From Desulfococcaceae bacterium HSG9 (GTDB lineage Bacteria > Desulfobacterota > Desulfobacteria > Desulfobacterales > JAUCGF01), in assembly GCA_030378005.1 (NCBI GenBank), contig JAUCGF010000080.1, positions 1 through 64,000 of the forward strand: a stretch of 64,000 bases of DNA. Direction: 5' to 3'. The position numbers were made by a program, and so were the translations under genes. This document shows, piece by piece, positions 37,403 through 48,000 of this stretch (position 1 is its first letter; every line of letters begins with the position of its first letter). The notes under the pieces were generated by a model, which saw only the letters and a list, made by a program, of their open reading frames with translations, did no database searches and had not been told where the DNA came from.

Positions 37403-37526
37403 AACGGAAGCATTATGGCCAGATATTGAGCATGGCAGAAAGTAAAGAAGCGCGGTTTGAAATTCCGGCTTAAATCTGATACTCGTGAATGAATTTGTTT
37501 TCCGCCTCGGTAGGGGCTTCCGCAAA

Positions 37527-37679
37527 TAGCCCACCGATTTATCGGTGGGTTCAAAGGCGGCTGCCTGTTGACAGTCCCGGAGGGACTGCCGCCAACGTCC
37601 CGACCTGATAATGGCGGGCGTCCCTCCGGGACAGGGATAAAATTTATGCCTGTATTCCCACCGATAAATCGGTGGGCTA
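37527..37679. repeat. Palindrome pair, CCCACCGATAAATCGGTGGG type
   Basis: Segments 37527-37549 and 37657-37679 are a perfect 23-bp inverted repeat, and each is also self-palindromic. Between them lie further GC-rich hairpins around GTCCCGGAGGGACTG and GTCCCTCCGGGAC. There is no coding content. Confidence 0.88.
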
Positions 37680-37741
37680 TTGGCGTTCCGCCCCGGCAGG
37701 GACAAAAAAAACCTACCCCTGAAATGGACGGGGTGAGTGAT

Positions 37742-37817
37742 GCAGGGTGGGTGTAGAGACACGAAACCCACCATTAATCGGCATTCGGTGGGTTTCGTGT
37801 CTCTACACCCACCCTAC
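37742..37817. repeat. Dispersed palindrome, GTAGGGTGGGT family
   Basis: Arms of 31 bp pair with one mismatch. The centre ATTAATCGGCATTC is identical to that of the copy at 9214-9291. It lies about 55 bases upstream of kaiC, so it may carry or interrupt the operon's promoter region. Confidence 0.9.
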
Positions 37818-37873
37818 AATTCAGGTAGATTATTTTGAGGAAACTCTCTTAAATCATAAAAAAGGAGCAAATT

Positions 37874-39622
37874 ATGACTGAAAGTGAAAACACAACTGCA
37901 AAACAGTTTCAACTGCCAAAGGTTGAAACCCAAATCAGGGGACTTGACGAGGTGCTGCACGGCGGTTTGCCTGCCGGGCGGGTGACATTGGTGCGCGGCA
38001 AGTCGGGCTGTGGCAAGACCGTCATGTCGTTGGAGTTTCTGTATCGAGGCGCATTGGCCGGAGAAGCCGGTATCTTTATCGCCTTTGAGGAAAGCGCGGA
38101 GCAAGTGCGCCAAAATGCGCTGACAATGGGTTGGGATCTTGCCAGGCTTGAAAAGGAGAACACGCTTTTCATCCTGGATGCCCGACCCAAAACTGATGTG
38201 ATTATATCCCAAAATTTCGATGCGGCGGGCCTGCTGGCAATCATCGCGGGCAAGGCTGAAGAGATGAATTGCCGCCGGATTGTCATCGATGCCTTAGACG
38301 CCTTTATCACCATATTTGATGATCCGGCCAAAAGGCGGCTGACAATTCGTGAGCTGCATAGCTGGGTGATGGCACACAATCTGACTGCGATCCTGACCAT
38401 GAAATCCGTGGCAAACTCTGCTGAAACGGAATTTTATGAGTTTCTCAGTTATCTGTCGGATTGTGTTATTTCCCTGGATCAGCGCATTTTCGAACAGTTG
38501 CGAACACGCCGCTTGACCGTGAAAAAGTATCGCGGCTCGGATTTTTCCAGCAGCGAACATTCCTTTGTCGTCTCGGACAACGGTATTATGATAATCACGA
38601 TTTCCCCCACCCAAATCGAACACCATGCGTTAGGTCAAAAAATATCGACAGGCCTGCCGCGGCTCGATACTATTATGGATGGAGGTTATCGCCAGTCGGC
38701 CTGTGTTTTGTTGAGCGGATCATCCGGCACCGGCAAGACCACTTTTGTCAATATGTTTGCGCAAGCCGCCTGTTCACGCGGGGAACATGTGCTCTACATC
38801 GCTTTTGAGGAATCAGCCGAGGCGATTATGGGGAATATGCGCAGCGTGGGTATTGATCTCCAACAGGCGACAGACTCCGGGCGCTTGTGTTACCTGGCGG
38901 AATTGCCTGAATCTATGGGGGTGGAAGAGCATCTGGCGCACGCCTTCGAACTGATCAGGACATTTCAACCTCAGCACATTATTGTGGATGCCATCTCCGC
39001 CTGTAAGCGCATGGGTTCGGAAAAGCAGTTCTTCGATTATCTGTTCCGGCTGGTCAACCATTGCAAGAGGTTTGGAAAGACGTGTGTGCTTGCCAACCAG
39101 GGCAATGTTTTTATCGACGACTTTAAAGCCGACATTACCAATGCCGATTTTTCGTCGCTGTTGGATACCGTGGTTTTTCTGCGCTATGTCGAAGTCGGCG
39201 GCGAGATCAACCGGACGCTGTTGGTGGCAAAATCGCGCGGTTCCCAACACTCGAATCAATATCGTGAATATCGCATCACAGATAACGGGATCGACATTCT
39301 CGACGTCTATCTCGGCAAAGGCGGCGTATTGACCGGAGCCGCCCGCCAGGAACAGGAAGCGGCGGAATTGGCCGAGTTCGAAACACGACGGCAAACGATT
39401 GATGTGGAACGATTGGAAATTCGCGGTGAGGAATTGCTCTTGCAGCAAACAATTGCGGCGATGGAGGCAAAACTCAAGGCCCGACGCACGAAACTGGCGA
39501 TCATGGAGGAAAACGAACAGATTCAGCGTGATGATCGCAACATTAGATCGACAAGTCGGGGATCGGATAATAATAGCCTTGTGTTGGAACAAGATAAAGG
39601 AGGCCTGAAATATGACGACTGA
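37874..39622 (+). CDS. kaiC: KaiC-like circadian-clock ATPase/kinase with two RecA domains
   Basis: The 582-residue protein has two RecA-like domains (CI about 15-245, CII about 255-490). Walker A motifs are KSGCGKT (about 43-49) and SSGTGKTT (about 282-289), and catalytic Glu-Glu pairs occur in AFEESAEQ and AFEESAEA. In CII the autophosphorylation segment reads ITNADFSSLLDT: T422 matches cyanobacterial T426 and S427-S428 match S431-T432, so phosphorylation is plausible. A C-terminal coiled coil (about 490-560) extends beyond the usual end. kaiB overlaps its last 11 bases; no kaiA is present. AAGGAG precedes the ATG. Outside cyanobacteria such proteins form hourglass-like timers or signalling ATPases; a true clock is not shown here. 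Confidence 0.94.
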   Translation: MTESENTTAKQFQLPKVETQIRGLDEVLHGGLPAGRVTLVRGKSGCGKTVMSLEFLYRGALAGEAGIFIAFEESAEQVRQNALTMGWDLARLEKENTLFILDARPKTDVIISQNFDAAGLLAIIAGKAEEMNCRRIVIDALDAFITIFDDPAKRRLTIRELHSWVMAHNLTAILTMKSVANSAETEFYEFLSYLSDCVISLDQRIFEQLRTRRLTVKKYRGSDFSSSEHSFVVSDNGIMIITISPTQIEHHALGQKISTGLPRLDTIMDGGYRQSACVLLSGSSGTGKTTFVNMFAQAACSRGEHVLYIAFEESAEAIMGNMRSVGIDLQQATDSGRLCYLAELPESMGVEEHLAHAFELIRTFQPQHIIVDAISACKRMGSEKQFFDYLFRLVNHCKRFGKTCVLANQGNVFIDDFKADITNADFSSLLDTVVFLRYVEVGGEINRTLLVAKSRGSQHSNQYREYRITDNGIDILDVYLGKGGVLTGAARQEQEAAELAEFETRRQTIDVERLEIRGEELLLQQTIAAMEAKLKARRTKLAIMEENEQIQRDDRNIRSTSRGSDNNSLVLEQDKGGLKYDD

Positions 39623-39911
39623 TAATAGCAACAATGGGATATACACCTTTACTTTGTTTGTCGCTGATAATAAACCCAACTCGGCGGCGGCCCGGCGCAA
39701 TCTGGAGCTGATCTGCCAGACCTGTTTCACCGAACACTTTGAGATCATCATTATTGATATTTTGCAGAATTTCCAGGCGGCCTTGGATAACGATATTTTG
39801 GCATCACCGGCCCTGCTTGCCTCGCTGCCTCATGGAGAAGTCACGATTATCGGCGATCTGAGCGATACGCAGAACGTTTTGACCGCACTCGGAGTCGCCG
39901 GAAATGAGTGA
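39612..39911 (+). CDS. kaiB: KaiB-like protein
   Basis: The 99-residue protein has the KaiB thioredoxin-like pattern: a YTFTLFVADNKPNSAAARRNL start, an EIIIIDIL strand, an ILASPALLASLPHGEVTIIGDLSD segment and a final helix. In cyanobacteria KaiB switches fold to bind the KaiC CI ring and reset phosphorylation. AAAGGAGG lies within kaiC before the ATG, and the gene overlaps the next kinase gene by eight bases, so kaiC, kaiB and the kinase are co-translated. Confidence 0.93.
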   Translation: MTTDNSNNGIYTFTLFVADNKPNSAAARRNLELICQTCFTEHFEIIIIDILQNFQAALDNDILASPALLASLPHGEVTIIGDLSDTQNVLTALGVAGNE

Positions 39912-40962
39912 TAACATGGCTGAAACAAAACCGAGCTACGAAGCGCTTGCCGCTCGTCTCGCCAAAGCGGAATCATATCTTCAAGCCATTCGCAGTGGAA
40001 AAGTGGATATAATTGTGGGCGCTGATGCGGCACTTTCCGTGCAGTTGGCCGAAACGCAGCAGGCGCTCGAAAAACGGACGGAGGAATTAGCCAAAACCAA
40101 TGTCACTTTGCAAAACGAAGTCGCCGAACATAAACAGGCTCAAGAGGAGTTGGCCAAATATCGCGATCATCTTGAAGAGCTTGTCGAAGAGCGCACGGCA
40201 GAGTTGAGCCGGACGGTCGAGGAAGTCGAGCGGCAGAGATGGGCGATTATGAATGTCTTACAGGACTTAAGCCGGAGCAATAAAAAGCTGGCTTTGGAAA
40301 TTGAAGAGCGCAAGCAGGCTGAGGAACAAGTGCAAGCCGCCCTTCGGGAGAAAGAAGTACTCTTAAAAGAAATCCATCATCGGGTCAAAAACAATATGCA
40401 GGTAATTTCCAGTTTGTTAAGCCTTCAAGCCAATCAAATTGAGGATGAGCACATGCGCGGATTGTTCAAAGAAAGCCAAAACCGTATCAGATCTATGGCT
40501 CTTATCCATGAAAAACTGTATGGAAACAGCGATCTGGCACAGATTGAGTTTGAGGATTATCTCTATACCCTGGCGTCAAATATTTTTCGCTCTTACCTCA
40601 AGACCGGCATACAATTTATCATAGAAGCCGAGGATATATTTCTCGATATTAAAATTGCTATTCCCTGCGGCTTACTTATCAACGAGTTAATTTCCAATGC
40701 TCTGAAATATGCTTTCCCCGAGGGCCGAACGGGAAATATTTATATTACTATGTGTCCAACTGATGATAATGATCTTGTTATAACTGTACGTGATGACGGC
40801 ATCGGTTTTCCCGAGGGGATTGACTTTCGTGATACCGACTCGTTCGGTTTGCAACTGGTGAATATGATGGCCGAGCAACTGTCGGGTACAATAGAACTTA
40901 ACAGCAAAGAGGGCACAACGTTCATCATAACGTTTCCTGTAAAAGGAGAAGATCATGAGTAA
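39904..40962 (+). CDS. KaiBC-linked histidine kinase, HisKA_2/HATPase
   Basis: The 352-residue soluble kinase has a long coiled-coil N-terminus (about 10-150) starting with a region (AESYLQAIRSGKVD) typical of kinases encoded beside kaiBC. HisKA_2 (EIHHRVKNNMQVISSLLSLQ, phosphoacceptor at H158 or H159) and HATPase_c (NELISNALKYAF, DDGIGF, FGLQLV) follow. It is probably the output kinase reading KaiC/KaiB state, like SasA in principle but of a different kinase class and without a KaiB-like domain. It overlaps kaiB by eight bases at its start and the next hybrid kinase, which begins with a receiver, by eight at its end. That receiver is the likely partner. Confidence 0.93.
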   Translation: MSDNMAETKPSYEALAARLAKAESYLQAIRSGKVDIIVGADAALSVQLAETQQALEKRTEELAKTNVTLQNEVAEHKQAQEELAKYRDHLEELVEERTAELSRTVEEVERQRWAIMNVLQDLSRSNKKLALEIEERKQAEEQVQAALREKEVLLKEIHHRVKNNMQVISSLLSLQANQIEDEHMRGLFKESQNRIRSMALIHEKLYGNSDLAQIEFEDYLYTLASNIFRSYLKTGIQFIIEAEDIFLDIKIAIPCGLLINELISNALKYAFPEGRTGNIYITMCPTDDNDLVITVRDDGIGFPEGIDFRDTDSFGLQLVNMMAEQLSGTIELNSKEGTTFIITFPVKGEDHE

Positions 40963-43900
40963 AAAGAGGATACTTATTGTAGAGGATAATCGCCTTGTGG
41001 CTAAGGATCTTGCAGGTATCCTCTCCAGGTTGAATTATATTGTTGTCGCCAAAAGTGTTACAGGAGAAGACGCTATTGTCCGGGCAGCAGAATTCCAGCC
41101 CGATCTGGTGTTGATGGATATTAAACTAAAGGGGAAAATAGATGGGATTGCGGCAGCCGCTCAAATTCGTGAAGAGTGCGATATTCCTGTCGTTTATGTT
41201 ACATCTTATTCCGATCCCCAGACACTTGAGCGGGCAAAGATCACCGAACCTTTCGGCTATGTGCTAAAACCCTTTGAGGAACGTGAGCTTCGCTCCATCG
41301 TCGAAATGGCTTTCTACAAAGCTCGGATTGATAAAGAACTAAAGGAAAACCGGCAATGGTTACTCACCACTCTTAAAAGCATTGGTGAGGCTGTAATTGC
41401 CACCGATTCGGCTGGTAATATCAAATTTATGAATCCCATTGCCGAAGGCATGACCGGCTGGCCCCAGGATGAAGCTAAGGGCAAAGCATTAACTAAGGTA
41501 TTCCGTGTTATCAATGAGAAAACAGGAGTGGCTATCGTAAACCCTGTAGAAAAAGTTTTTGCCTCCGGTAAAATTGAGGCTCTGGCAAATCACTCCATTT
41601 TAATTGCTAAAGATGGGCGAAAGATACCGATAGACGATTCCGCTGCTCCGATACTGGATGAAAAAGGCAAGATCAGTGGAGTTGTTTTAACATTTCGGGA
41701 TATTAACGAGCGCAAGCAGGCGGAAAGGAAGCTGCAAGAGGCTCACGATATACTGCTTATTGCTGAAAAAACAGCAAAAGCCGGCAGTTGGAAATGGGAA
41801 CTTAAAACTGACAAGGTCACCTGGTCTGATAACTTATGCCGTCTCCATGGAATTGAGGTTGAAAATTTTGATGGGACTTATGAAACCGCCATGCGATTCA
41901 TTCACCCGGATGACCTGGACTATGTTAAAAAGAGAACCGAATTGTGGTTATCTGAAAAACGCCCCATGTTGTTTGAGTATCGGATTTTGACACCTGATCA
42001 TATTGCTAAATTTGTGCGAGGCACAAATCAAATGAACTTCGATCAAGAAGGAAACATTGTAGAAGCCTTTGGTATGATTATAGACATCACCGAAAGCAAA
42101 CTGGCGGAAGAGGCGTTGCGGGAAAGTGAAGAAAAGTGCCGCTTGGTAACCGAAACGTCATCAGCTGGTATTGCCAGCCTGGATATTCAGGGGAATTTTA
42201 CCTTTTCCAATGCTGCTTATGCCAAAATGTCAGGTTTTACGAATGAGGAGATAATCGGCAAGAATTTTTCAATCCTGCTTCCTGATCATCAACTTGAACA
42301 GGGTCATAAACTCGTCAGTAAAATTTTGTCCGGTGAAAATGTTGAAGGCGAAATAACGGTCCGGAGGAAAGACGAGCACGAATTTCCTGTTTACCTCAAT
42401 GCGGCTCCTATTATCAAACACAAAGAGGTCGTGGGACTCACCGGTATTGTTCAAGACATTACCGAGCGCAAGCAGGCGGAGAAAGCGCTGCGAGTGAACG
42501 AAAGCAGGCTTAAGCAATCTCAGAGAATAGCCCGATTAGGTTATTGGAGCTTGGATTTGGTGACGAATACAGGCTCATTGTCCGGAGAAATATACAGGAC
42601 TTTTGGTATTGACCCCGACACTTATGAAGATACATTTGAAGGTTCCTTGGAAACTTTTTTGGAACTCGTTCATCCCGAAGATCGGGATAGGGTAAACAAG
42701 GCTTATAGAGATTCATTAGAAAACAAAACACCTTATGAAATCGCTCATCGACTGTTGCTCAAAGACGGATCGATTAAATGGGCTAATGAGATTTGCCGGA
42801 CTGAGTATGATGAGCATGGCAATCCGCTTCGGTCTGTTGGGACGGTTCAGGATATTACTGACCTCAAGCAGGCGGAGGAGGCGCTGCGGAAAAGCGAGGA
42901 AGAAAAGAACCTGATTCTCAATACCGCAAACGAGATCATCGCCTATCACGACACGGACCACAATCTGAAATGGGCAAATCAACATTATCTGGACTCGCTT
43001 GGCAAGTCGCTCGATGAGGTGGTTGGGAAAAAATGTTACCATAACTGGGGACTGGACAGGGTATGCATGGAATGCCCGGTTTCAAGAACGATAGACACCG
43101 GCATGCCGCAGCAAGACGTATTAACGCCCGATAATCAGCATCATTGGCCTGCTGATCAAGGTTCATGGGAGGTAAATGCGGCTCCGGTGAAAGATGCCGC
43201 CGGAAATATTGTGGGCGCAATCGAGATCGCACGCGATATCACCGAGCGCAAGCGAGCGGAGAAGGAACTCAAAAAAGCTAAAGAAGCCGCTGAAGCCGCA
43301 AACCGCGCCAAAAGCGCGTTTCTCGCCAACATGAGCCACGAACTGCGCACGCCGCTCAATGCCATCCTGGGCTTTGCCCAATTGTTGGGTCACGCCACAA
43401 ACCTTGATTCGGAACAACATGAATATCTCGGCACTATCCGTCGCAGCGGAGACCACCTGCTGGCTCTCATCAACCAAGTGCTTGATCTGTCAAAGATCGA
43501 AGCGGGACGCGCCACGCTCAATGTGACGAATTTCGATCTTTGGGATTTGTCAGATGAGATGGAAGAGATGTTCCGGCTTCGCGCAAAAAATAAAAGACTT
43601 GAATTGCTGTTTGAACGCGCTTCGGACACGCCCCGTTATATACGAACGGATAAAGTCAAATTGCGTCAAATATTGATCAATATACTCAACAATGCGATGA
43701 AGTTTACGAAAACAGGCGGAATTACCGTGCGCACAGGGGCCGCAGAAATCGGATTTTTCCAAAAAACCCGATTTCCACAACCGCAAGAAGTTGCCCCTAC
43801 ATATTTACGATTTGAAATTTCAGACTCAGGCCCCGGAATCGCCCCGGATGAATTAAACAAACTTTTTGAAGCCTTTGTGCAGACCCGAACCGGGCGGGAG

Positions 43901-44791
43901 TCGCATAAAGGCACGGGCTTGGGGCTGGCCATCAGCAAAAGGTTTGTGAAGTTAATGGGCGGAGAGATTAAAGCGGAAAGCGAAGTCGGGCAGGGAACGA
44001 CGCTTACATTTCAAATTCCGGCCGGCATGGCAGACGCGTCCGATATTGAAACAGGGGAATCGGCTCGAAAAATCATCGCATTGGAACCGAACCAGCCGCA
44101 TTACCGGATGCTGATCGCCGATGACATAGAGAGCAACCGCCGGCTTCTTATCAACTTATTGAATCCGTTTGATTTTGAACTGCGAGAAGCCGCTGACGGA
44201 CAGGAAGCTGTTGAAATATGGAGAGAGTGGCGACCGCACCTGATCTGGATGGATATTCGTATGCCGATAATGGACGGAATCGAAGCGACAAAGCGCATTC
44301 GGAATTACGAATTGGGAATGGGGAACAGGAAAGCTGAAAGAGCGGATTTTTATTCAATTCCTGATTCTGAATTTCAAAGTCACAATTCCAAAATTATTGC
44401 CGTAACCGCCAGCGCTTTTGAAGAAGATCGGAGTGTCGCTATGGTCTCGGGCTGTGATGATTTTATAAGCAAACCTTTCCATGAATCCGATGTGTTTGAC
44501 ATGATGACAAAGCATCTCGGTGTTCGTTTCGTGTATGAACAAAGCATTGAAACCGATTCCGTCAGAGACGCCGTCGCTGATAAAAACGTCCTGACTTCCG
44601 CAAGATTAAACGCCCTACCCGAAGAGCTGACAGCCGCTTTGAAAACTTCTGCTATAAGAACCGATCCGCAAAACTCAAACGCAGTTATTGACCGCATTCG
44701 GGAACACGATAAACCGTTGGCCGACGCTCTGACCGGGCTGGTTAAAACGTTTCGTTTTGATATTATGCAAGAATTGTTTGAGGATGTTTAG
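40955..44791 (+). CDS. REC-PAS(5)-HisKA-HATPase-REC hybrid histidine kinase (Kai operon output)
   Basis: The 1278-residue soluble protein starts with REC (D55 in LVLMDIKLKG). Five PAS domains follow at roughly 135-255, 258-385, 386-510, 510-640 and 645-765. The fifth has C-Y-H-N-W...VCMEC, a cysteine pair typical of redox- or metal-responsive PAS. Then come HisKA (H795), HATPase, REC (D1100) and the shared tail. In-frame palindromes lie at nt 43745-43775 (HATPase) and 44297-44392 (REC). Translation is coupled to the KaiBC-linked kinase by an eight-base overlap, with AAAAGGAG upstream, so its N-terminal receiver is the natural target of that kinase. This would connect Kai output to the large kinase family. 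Confidence 0.93.
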   Translation: MSKKRILIVEDNRLVAKDLAGILSRLNYIVVAKSVTGEDAIVRAAEFQPDLVLMDIKLKGKIDGIAAAAQIREECDIPVVYVTSYSDPQTLERAKITEPFGYVLKPFEERELRSIVEMAFYKARIDKELKENRQWLLTTLKSIGEAVIATDSAGNIKFMNPIAEGMTGWPQDEAKGKALTKVFRVINEKTGVAIVNPVEKVFASGKIEALANHSILIAKDGRKIPIDDSAAPILDEKGKISGVVLTFRDINERKQAERKLQEAHDILLIAEKTAKAGSWKWELKTDKVTWSDNLCRLHGIEVENFDGTYETAMRFIHPDDLDYVKKRTELWLSEKRPMLFEYRILTPDHIAKFVRGTNQMNFDQEGNIVEAFGMIIDITESKLAEEALRESEEKCRLVTETSSAGIASLDIQGNFTFSNAAYAKMSGFTNEEIIGKNFSILLPDHQLEQGHKLVSKILSGENVEGEITVRRKDEHEFPVYLNAAPIIKHKEVVGLTGIVQDITERKQAEKALRVNESRLKQSQRIARLGYWSLDLVTNTGSLSGEIYRTFGIDPDTYEDTFEGSLETFLELVHPEDRDRVNKAYRDSLENKTPYEIAHRLLLKDGSIKWANEICRTEYDEHGNPLRSVGTVQDITDLKQAEEALRKSEEEKNLILNTANEIIAYHDTDHNLKWANQHYLDSLGKSLDEVVGKKCYHNWGLDRVCMECPVSRTIDTGMPQQDVLTPDNQHHWPADQGSWEVNAAPVKDAAGNIVGAIEIARDITERKRAEKELKKAKEAAEAANRAKSAFLANMSHELRTPLNAILGFAQLLGHATNLDSEQHEYLGTIRRSGDHLLALINQVLDLSKIEAGRATLNVTNFDLWDLSDEMEEMFRLRAKNKRLELLFERASDTPRYIRTDKVKLRQILINILNNAMKFTKTGGITVRTGAAEIGFFQKTRFPQPQEVAPTYLRFEISDSGPGIAPDELNKLFEAFVQTRTGRESHKGTGLGLAISKRFVKLMGGEIKAESEVGQGTTLTFQIPAGMADASDIETGESARKIIALEPNQPHYRMLIADDIESNRRLLINLLNPFDFELREAADGQEAVEIWREWRPHLIWMDIRMPIMDGIEATKRIRNYELGMGNRKAERADFYSIPDSEFQSHNSKIIAVTASAFEEDRSVAMVSGCDDFISKPFHESDVFDMMTKHLGVRFVYEQSIETDSVRDAVADKNVLTSARLNALPEELTAALKTSAIRTDPQNSNAVIDRIREHDKPLADALTGLVKTFRFDIMQELFEDV

Positions 44792-44793
44792 AA

Positions 44794-45035
44794 AGAAATC
44801 GGATTTTTTAGAAAAATCCGATTTCTTAACGGAACCGAAAGGAGATATGACATTATGATAACAAAAAGACCGACCACCGTTCTTATTGTGGATGATGAAC
44901 CGCGCAATTTAGAAAGAAATCGGGTTTTTTAGAAAAATCCGATTTCTTAACGGAACCGAAAGGAGATATGACATTATGATAACAAAAAGACCGACCACCG
45001 TTCTTATTGTGGATGATGAACCCCACAATTTGGAT
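44794..45035. repeat. 121-bp tandem duplication of hairpin plus gene start
   Basis: Bases 44794-44914 are repeated at 44915-45035. Each unit holds the kinase-island hairpin (44794-44826; 44915-44947), the ribosome binding site AAAGGAG and the start of a REC domain. The first copy's start (ATG 44855) reads [16 protein letters not shown] and then hits a stop after 25 codons inside the second hairpin. Only the second start (44976) is productive. Confidence 0.9.
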
Positions 45036-48000
45036 GTGTTGCATGATTATCTGCGAAAATCAGGCTTTAAGGTACTGGTCGCCATAAACGGCGAAGAGGC
45101 GCTTATACGTGTCAGGCGTACCAGGCCGGATTTGATTCTACTGGATATAAAATTACCCGGTATCGATGGCTTTGAGATCTGTCGCCGCATAAAAGCCTTG
45201 GATGCTGCAAAGGATACTCCGATTATCTTTATCACGTCTGGTACAGACGCGGTGGATAAGGTCAAAGGGTTTGAAATAGGCGCCGCAGATTACATCACCA
45301 AACCCTTTGAGCCGGAAGTGGCCGTGGCTCGGATTAACAAACATCTGACCATCCACAGGTTGCAAAAACAGCTTGAAGAGCAAAATGTCAGACTCCAACA
45401 GGAGATTGTTGAACGTAAGCAAGTCGAGAAATTATTACGAAAGAGCGAAAAAAAGTATAAAGCATTATTCCAAAACGCCCAGGTTGCCTTGTTCAGGACC
45501 GCTGTTTCAGACGGCAAGCTTATTGAAATAAATAAACGATATGCCAATATGGCCGGCTATCCGACTGTAGAGGACTGTATGGCGGAATTTAATGTGGCTG
45601 ATGCCTGGGCAGAACCCGCCGCCCGTGACGAACTGATGAGAATACTGCGGGATAAAGGCTCTGTCACAAATTACGAAACAGCAGTCAATCAAAAAGACGG
45701 CTCCCGGAAACACATAATATTTTCAGCAACGATTTTTCCTGAACAAGGATACCTGGAAGGTTCGATAGTCGATATCACCAAACGCAAGCGGGCGGAAGAG
45801 GCCATTCAGGGACATCAAAAACATTTGGAGGCTATTAGAGACATCGGTTTACTGGCAACTTCCACCTTGGATTTAAAAACACTTTTACGGCGAATTCTAA
45901 AGAGCGTCATACAAACAATCGGGGCGTCAGTTGGCATGCTCTTTCTTAAAAACGATAGTTCCGACGGCCTTTCTTGGGCAGCTTCTATGGGCTTGTCAGA
46001 CGCCTTTGTGACCGAATATGAGAACCAGGCGATCAAACCGGGCGAGGGTCTCACCGGTCGTATCTTCCAAAGCGGTGAACCGATCTTTATCCAAAAAAGC
46101 TCCTCCCATGACTCGCGAATCGCCCGGCAGGTTATTGTTGATGAAAATCTAAACTCGTTTATCGGCGTGGCTGTGTATGCCGATGATAAAATCATTGGAG
46201 TAATGAATATCATCTCGCGGGCGCCGGTCGTTTTACATGAGCGGGATATGTCCCTTGTCAGCGCTATCGGCGTTCATGTGGGCTCTGCCATTCAAAACGC
46301 TCAACTTTACGCGCAAATCAAAAAGACTGAGGCTCTGCTGCATATCGAGCGCGACAATTTCAGCAATATTATGGAATCGATGGATGACGGCATCTATATC
46401 GTAAACGAGCAATATGACATCCAATATGTGAATCCGGTACTTCAAAAGGATTTCGGTTCTGATGAGGGGCAAAAATGTTATGCCTATTTCCATGAGAGGA
46501 CAACCGTGTGTCCCTGGTGCAAAAATCCGGAAGTGTTTGCCGGAAAAACCGTTCATTGGGAATTTCATGTTGCGAAGAACGGGCGAACGTATGACCTTAT
46601 TGACGCGCCGCTGAAAAATAACGATGGCAGCATTTCAAAACTTGAAATACTCCGCGACATCACCGAGCGCAAGCAGGCGGAAGAGGCGCTGAGGGAGAGC
46701 AAAACCGAATTGGCCAGAGCCCATAAAATCGCCAGATTGGGCAATTTCCGTCATGATTTGAAAACCGGTATCGTTGTCTGGTCAAAGGAGATGTGCATCA
46801 TTGCCGGAATTGGCGATAATGAACGGCAATTGTGTCTGGAAGAAATCAATCGATTAATCCATCCTGATGATTTGGACAAAATACATACCGCTTTTCAGAA
46901 TACTTTGGCAGGGGGGGGAAACGCTGCTCTTGATATTCGATTGATTGGCTACGACGGGACAATTCGTCATATTCACGATCAGTTTGAAGTTTTTTTTGAT
47001 GAGGATGGGCAGCCTTGTGAAGTTTTTGGCACGGTGATGGACATCACCGAGCGCAAACAGGCGGAGGAGGTGTTGCGGCAATCGCACGAACGCTTTAGCG
47101 CCGTGATGGACAGTCTGGAAGCTGTTGTGTACGTTGCGGATATGGAGACGTATGAACTGTTGTTTGTCAATAAATTTACGCAAAACATCCTTGGAACAGA
47201 TCTGGTCGGGAAAATGTGTTGGAAAGAACTCCAGGACGGGCAACACGGCCCATGTGAATTTTGCACCAACAATCGCTTGATTGACGCGACCGACGAAGCG
47301 ACCGACGTCTATGTCTGGCATCTCCAAAACACCGTCACCGGTCGCTGGTACGAACTTCGCGATCAGGCTATCCGCTGGACAGACGGTCGTTTGGTGCGCA
47401 TGGAGATCGCCATAGACATCACCGAGCGCAGGCAGGCCGAAGAAACATTAAAAAAGAGTCAAAAACGAGAAAAAGAACTGGCCGATATCGTACGTTCCTC
47501 ACCTATAGCAATAGCCTTTGGATATCCTGATGGGCGGCTGGAACATTGTAATGCAGCTTTAGCAGAAATGACCGGCTATACAGAAGAGGAATTACAAGCG
47601 ATTGACTGGAATAAAACCCTAACTCCCCCTCGATGGAACGACATCGAAGCCGAAAAACTTCATGAATTGATCGAGAGCAAAGGAAGTGTTCTCTATGAAA
47701 AAGAATATATCCGGAAAGATGGCGTGGTTGTTCCAATCGAGTTGCTTGTAACAGCAACATTTGACACAGAGGGCAATGTCGTACATTTTACCGGATTTTG
47801 TACCGACATCACCGAGCGCAAGCAGGCTGAGGAGGTGTTGCAGCGGCGAACCCATGATTTTGGCGAACGGGTCAAAGAATTAAATTGTCTGTATGGCATC
47901 GCCCACCTCATTGAGAAACCCGGTGTGACATTAGAAGAGATCATGCAGGGCGCAGTTGAGCTTATCCCGCCTTCCATGCAGCATCCCGATGTTATTTGCG

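Noticed and set aside
38813-39751. 312-codon minus-strand frame
   Set aside because: Antisense to kaiC and kaiB, which carry Walker motifs and family signatures.
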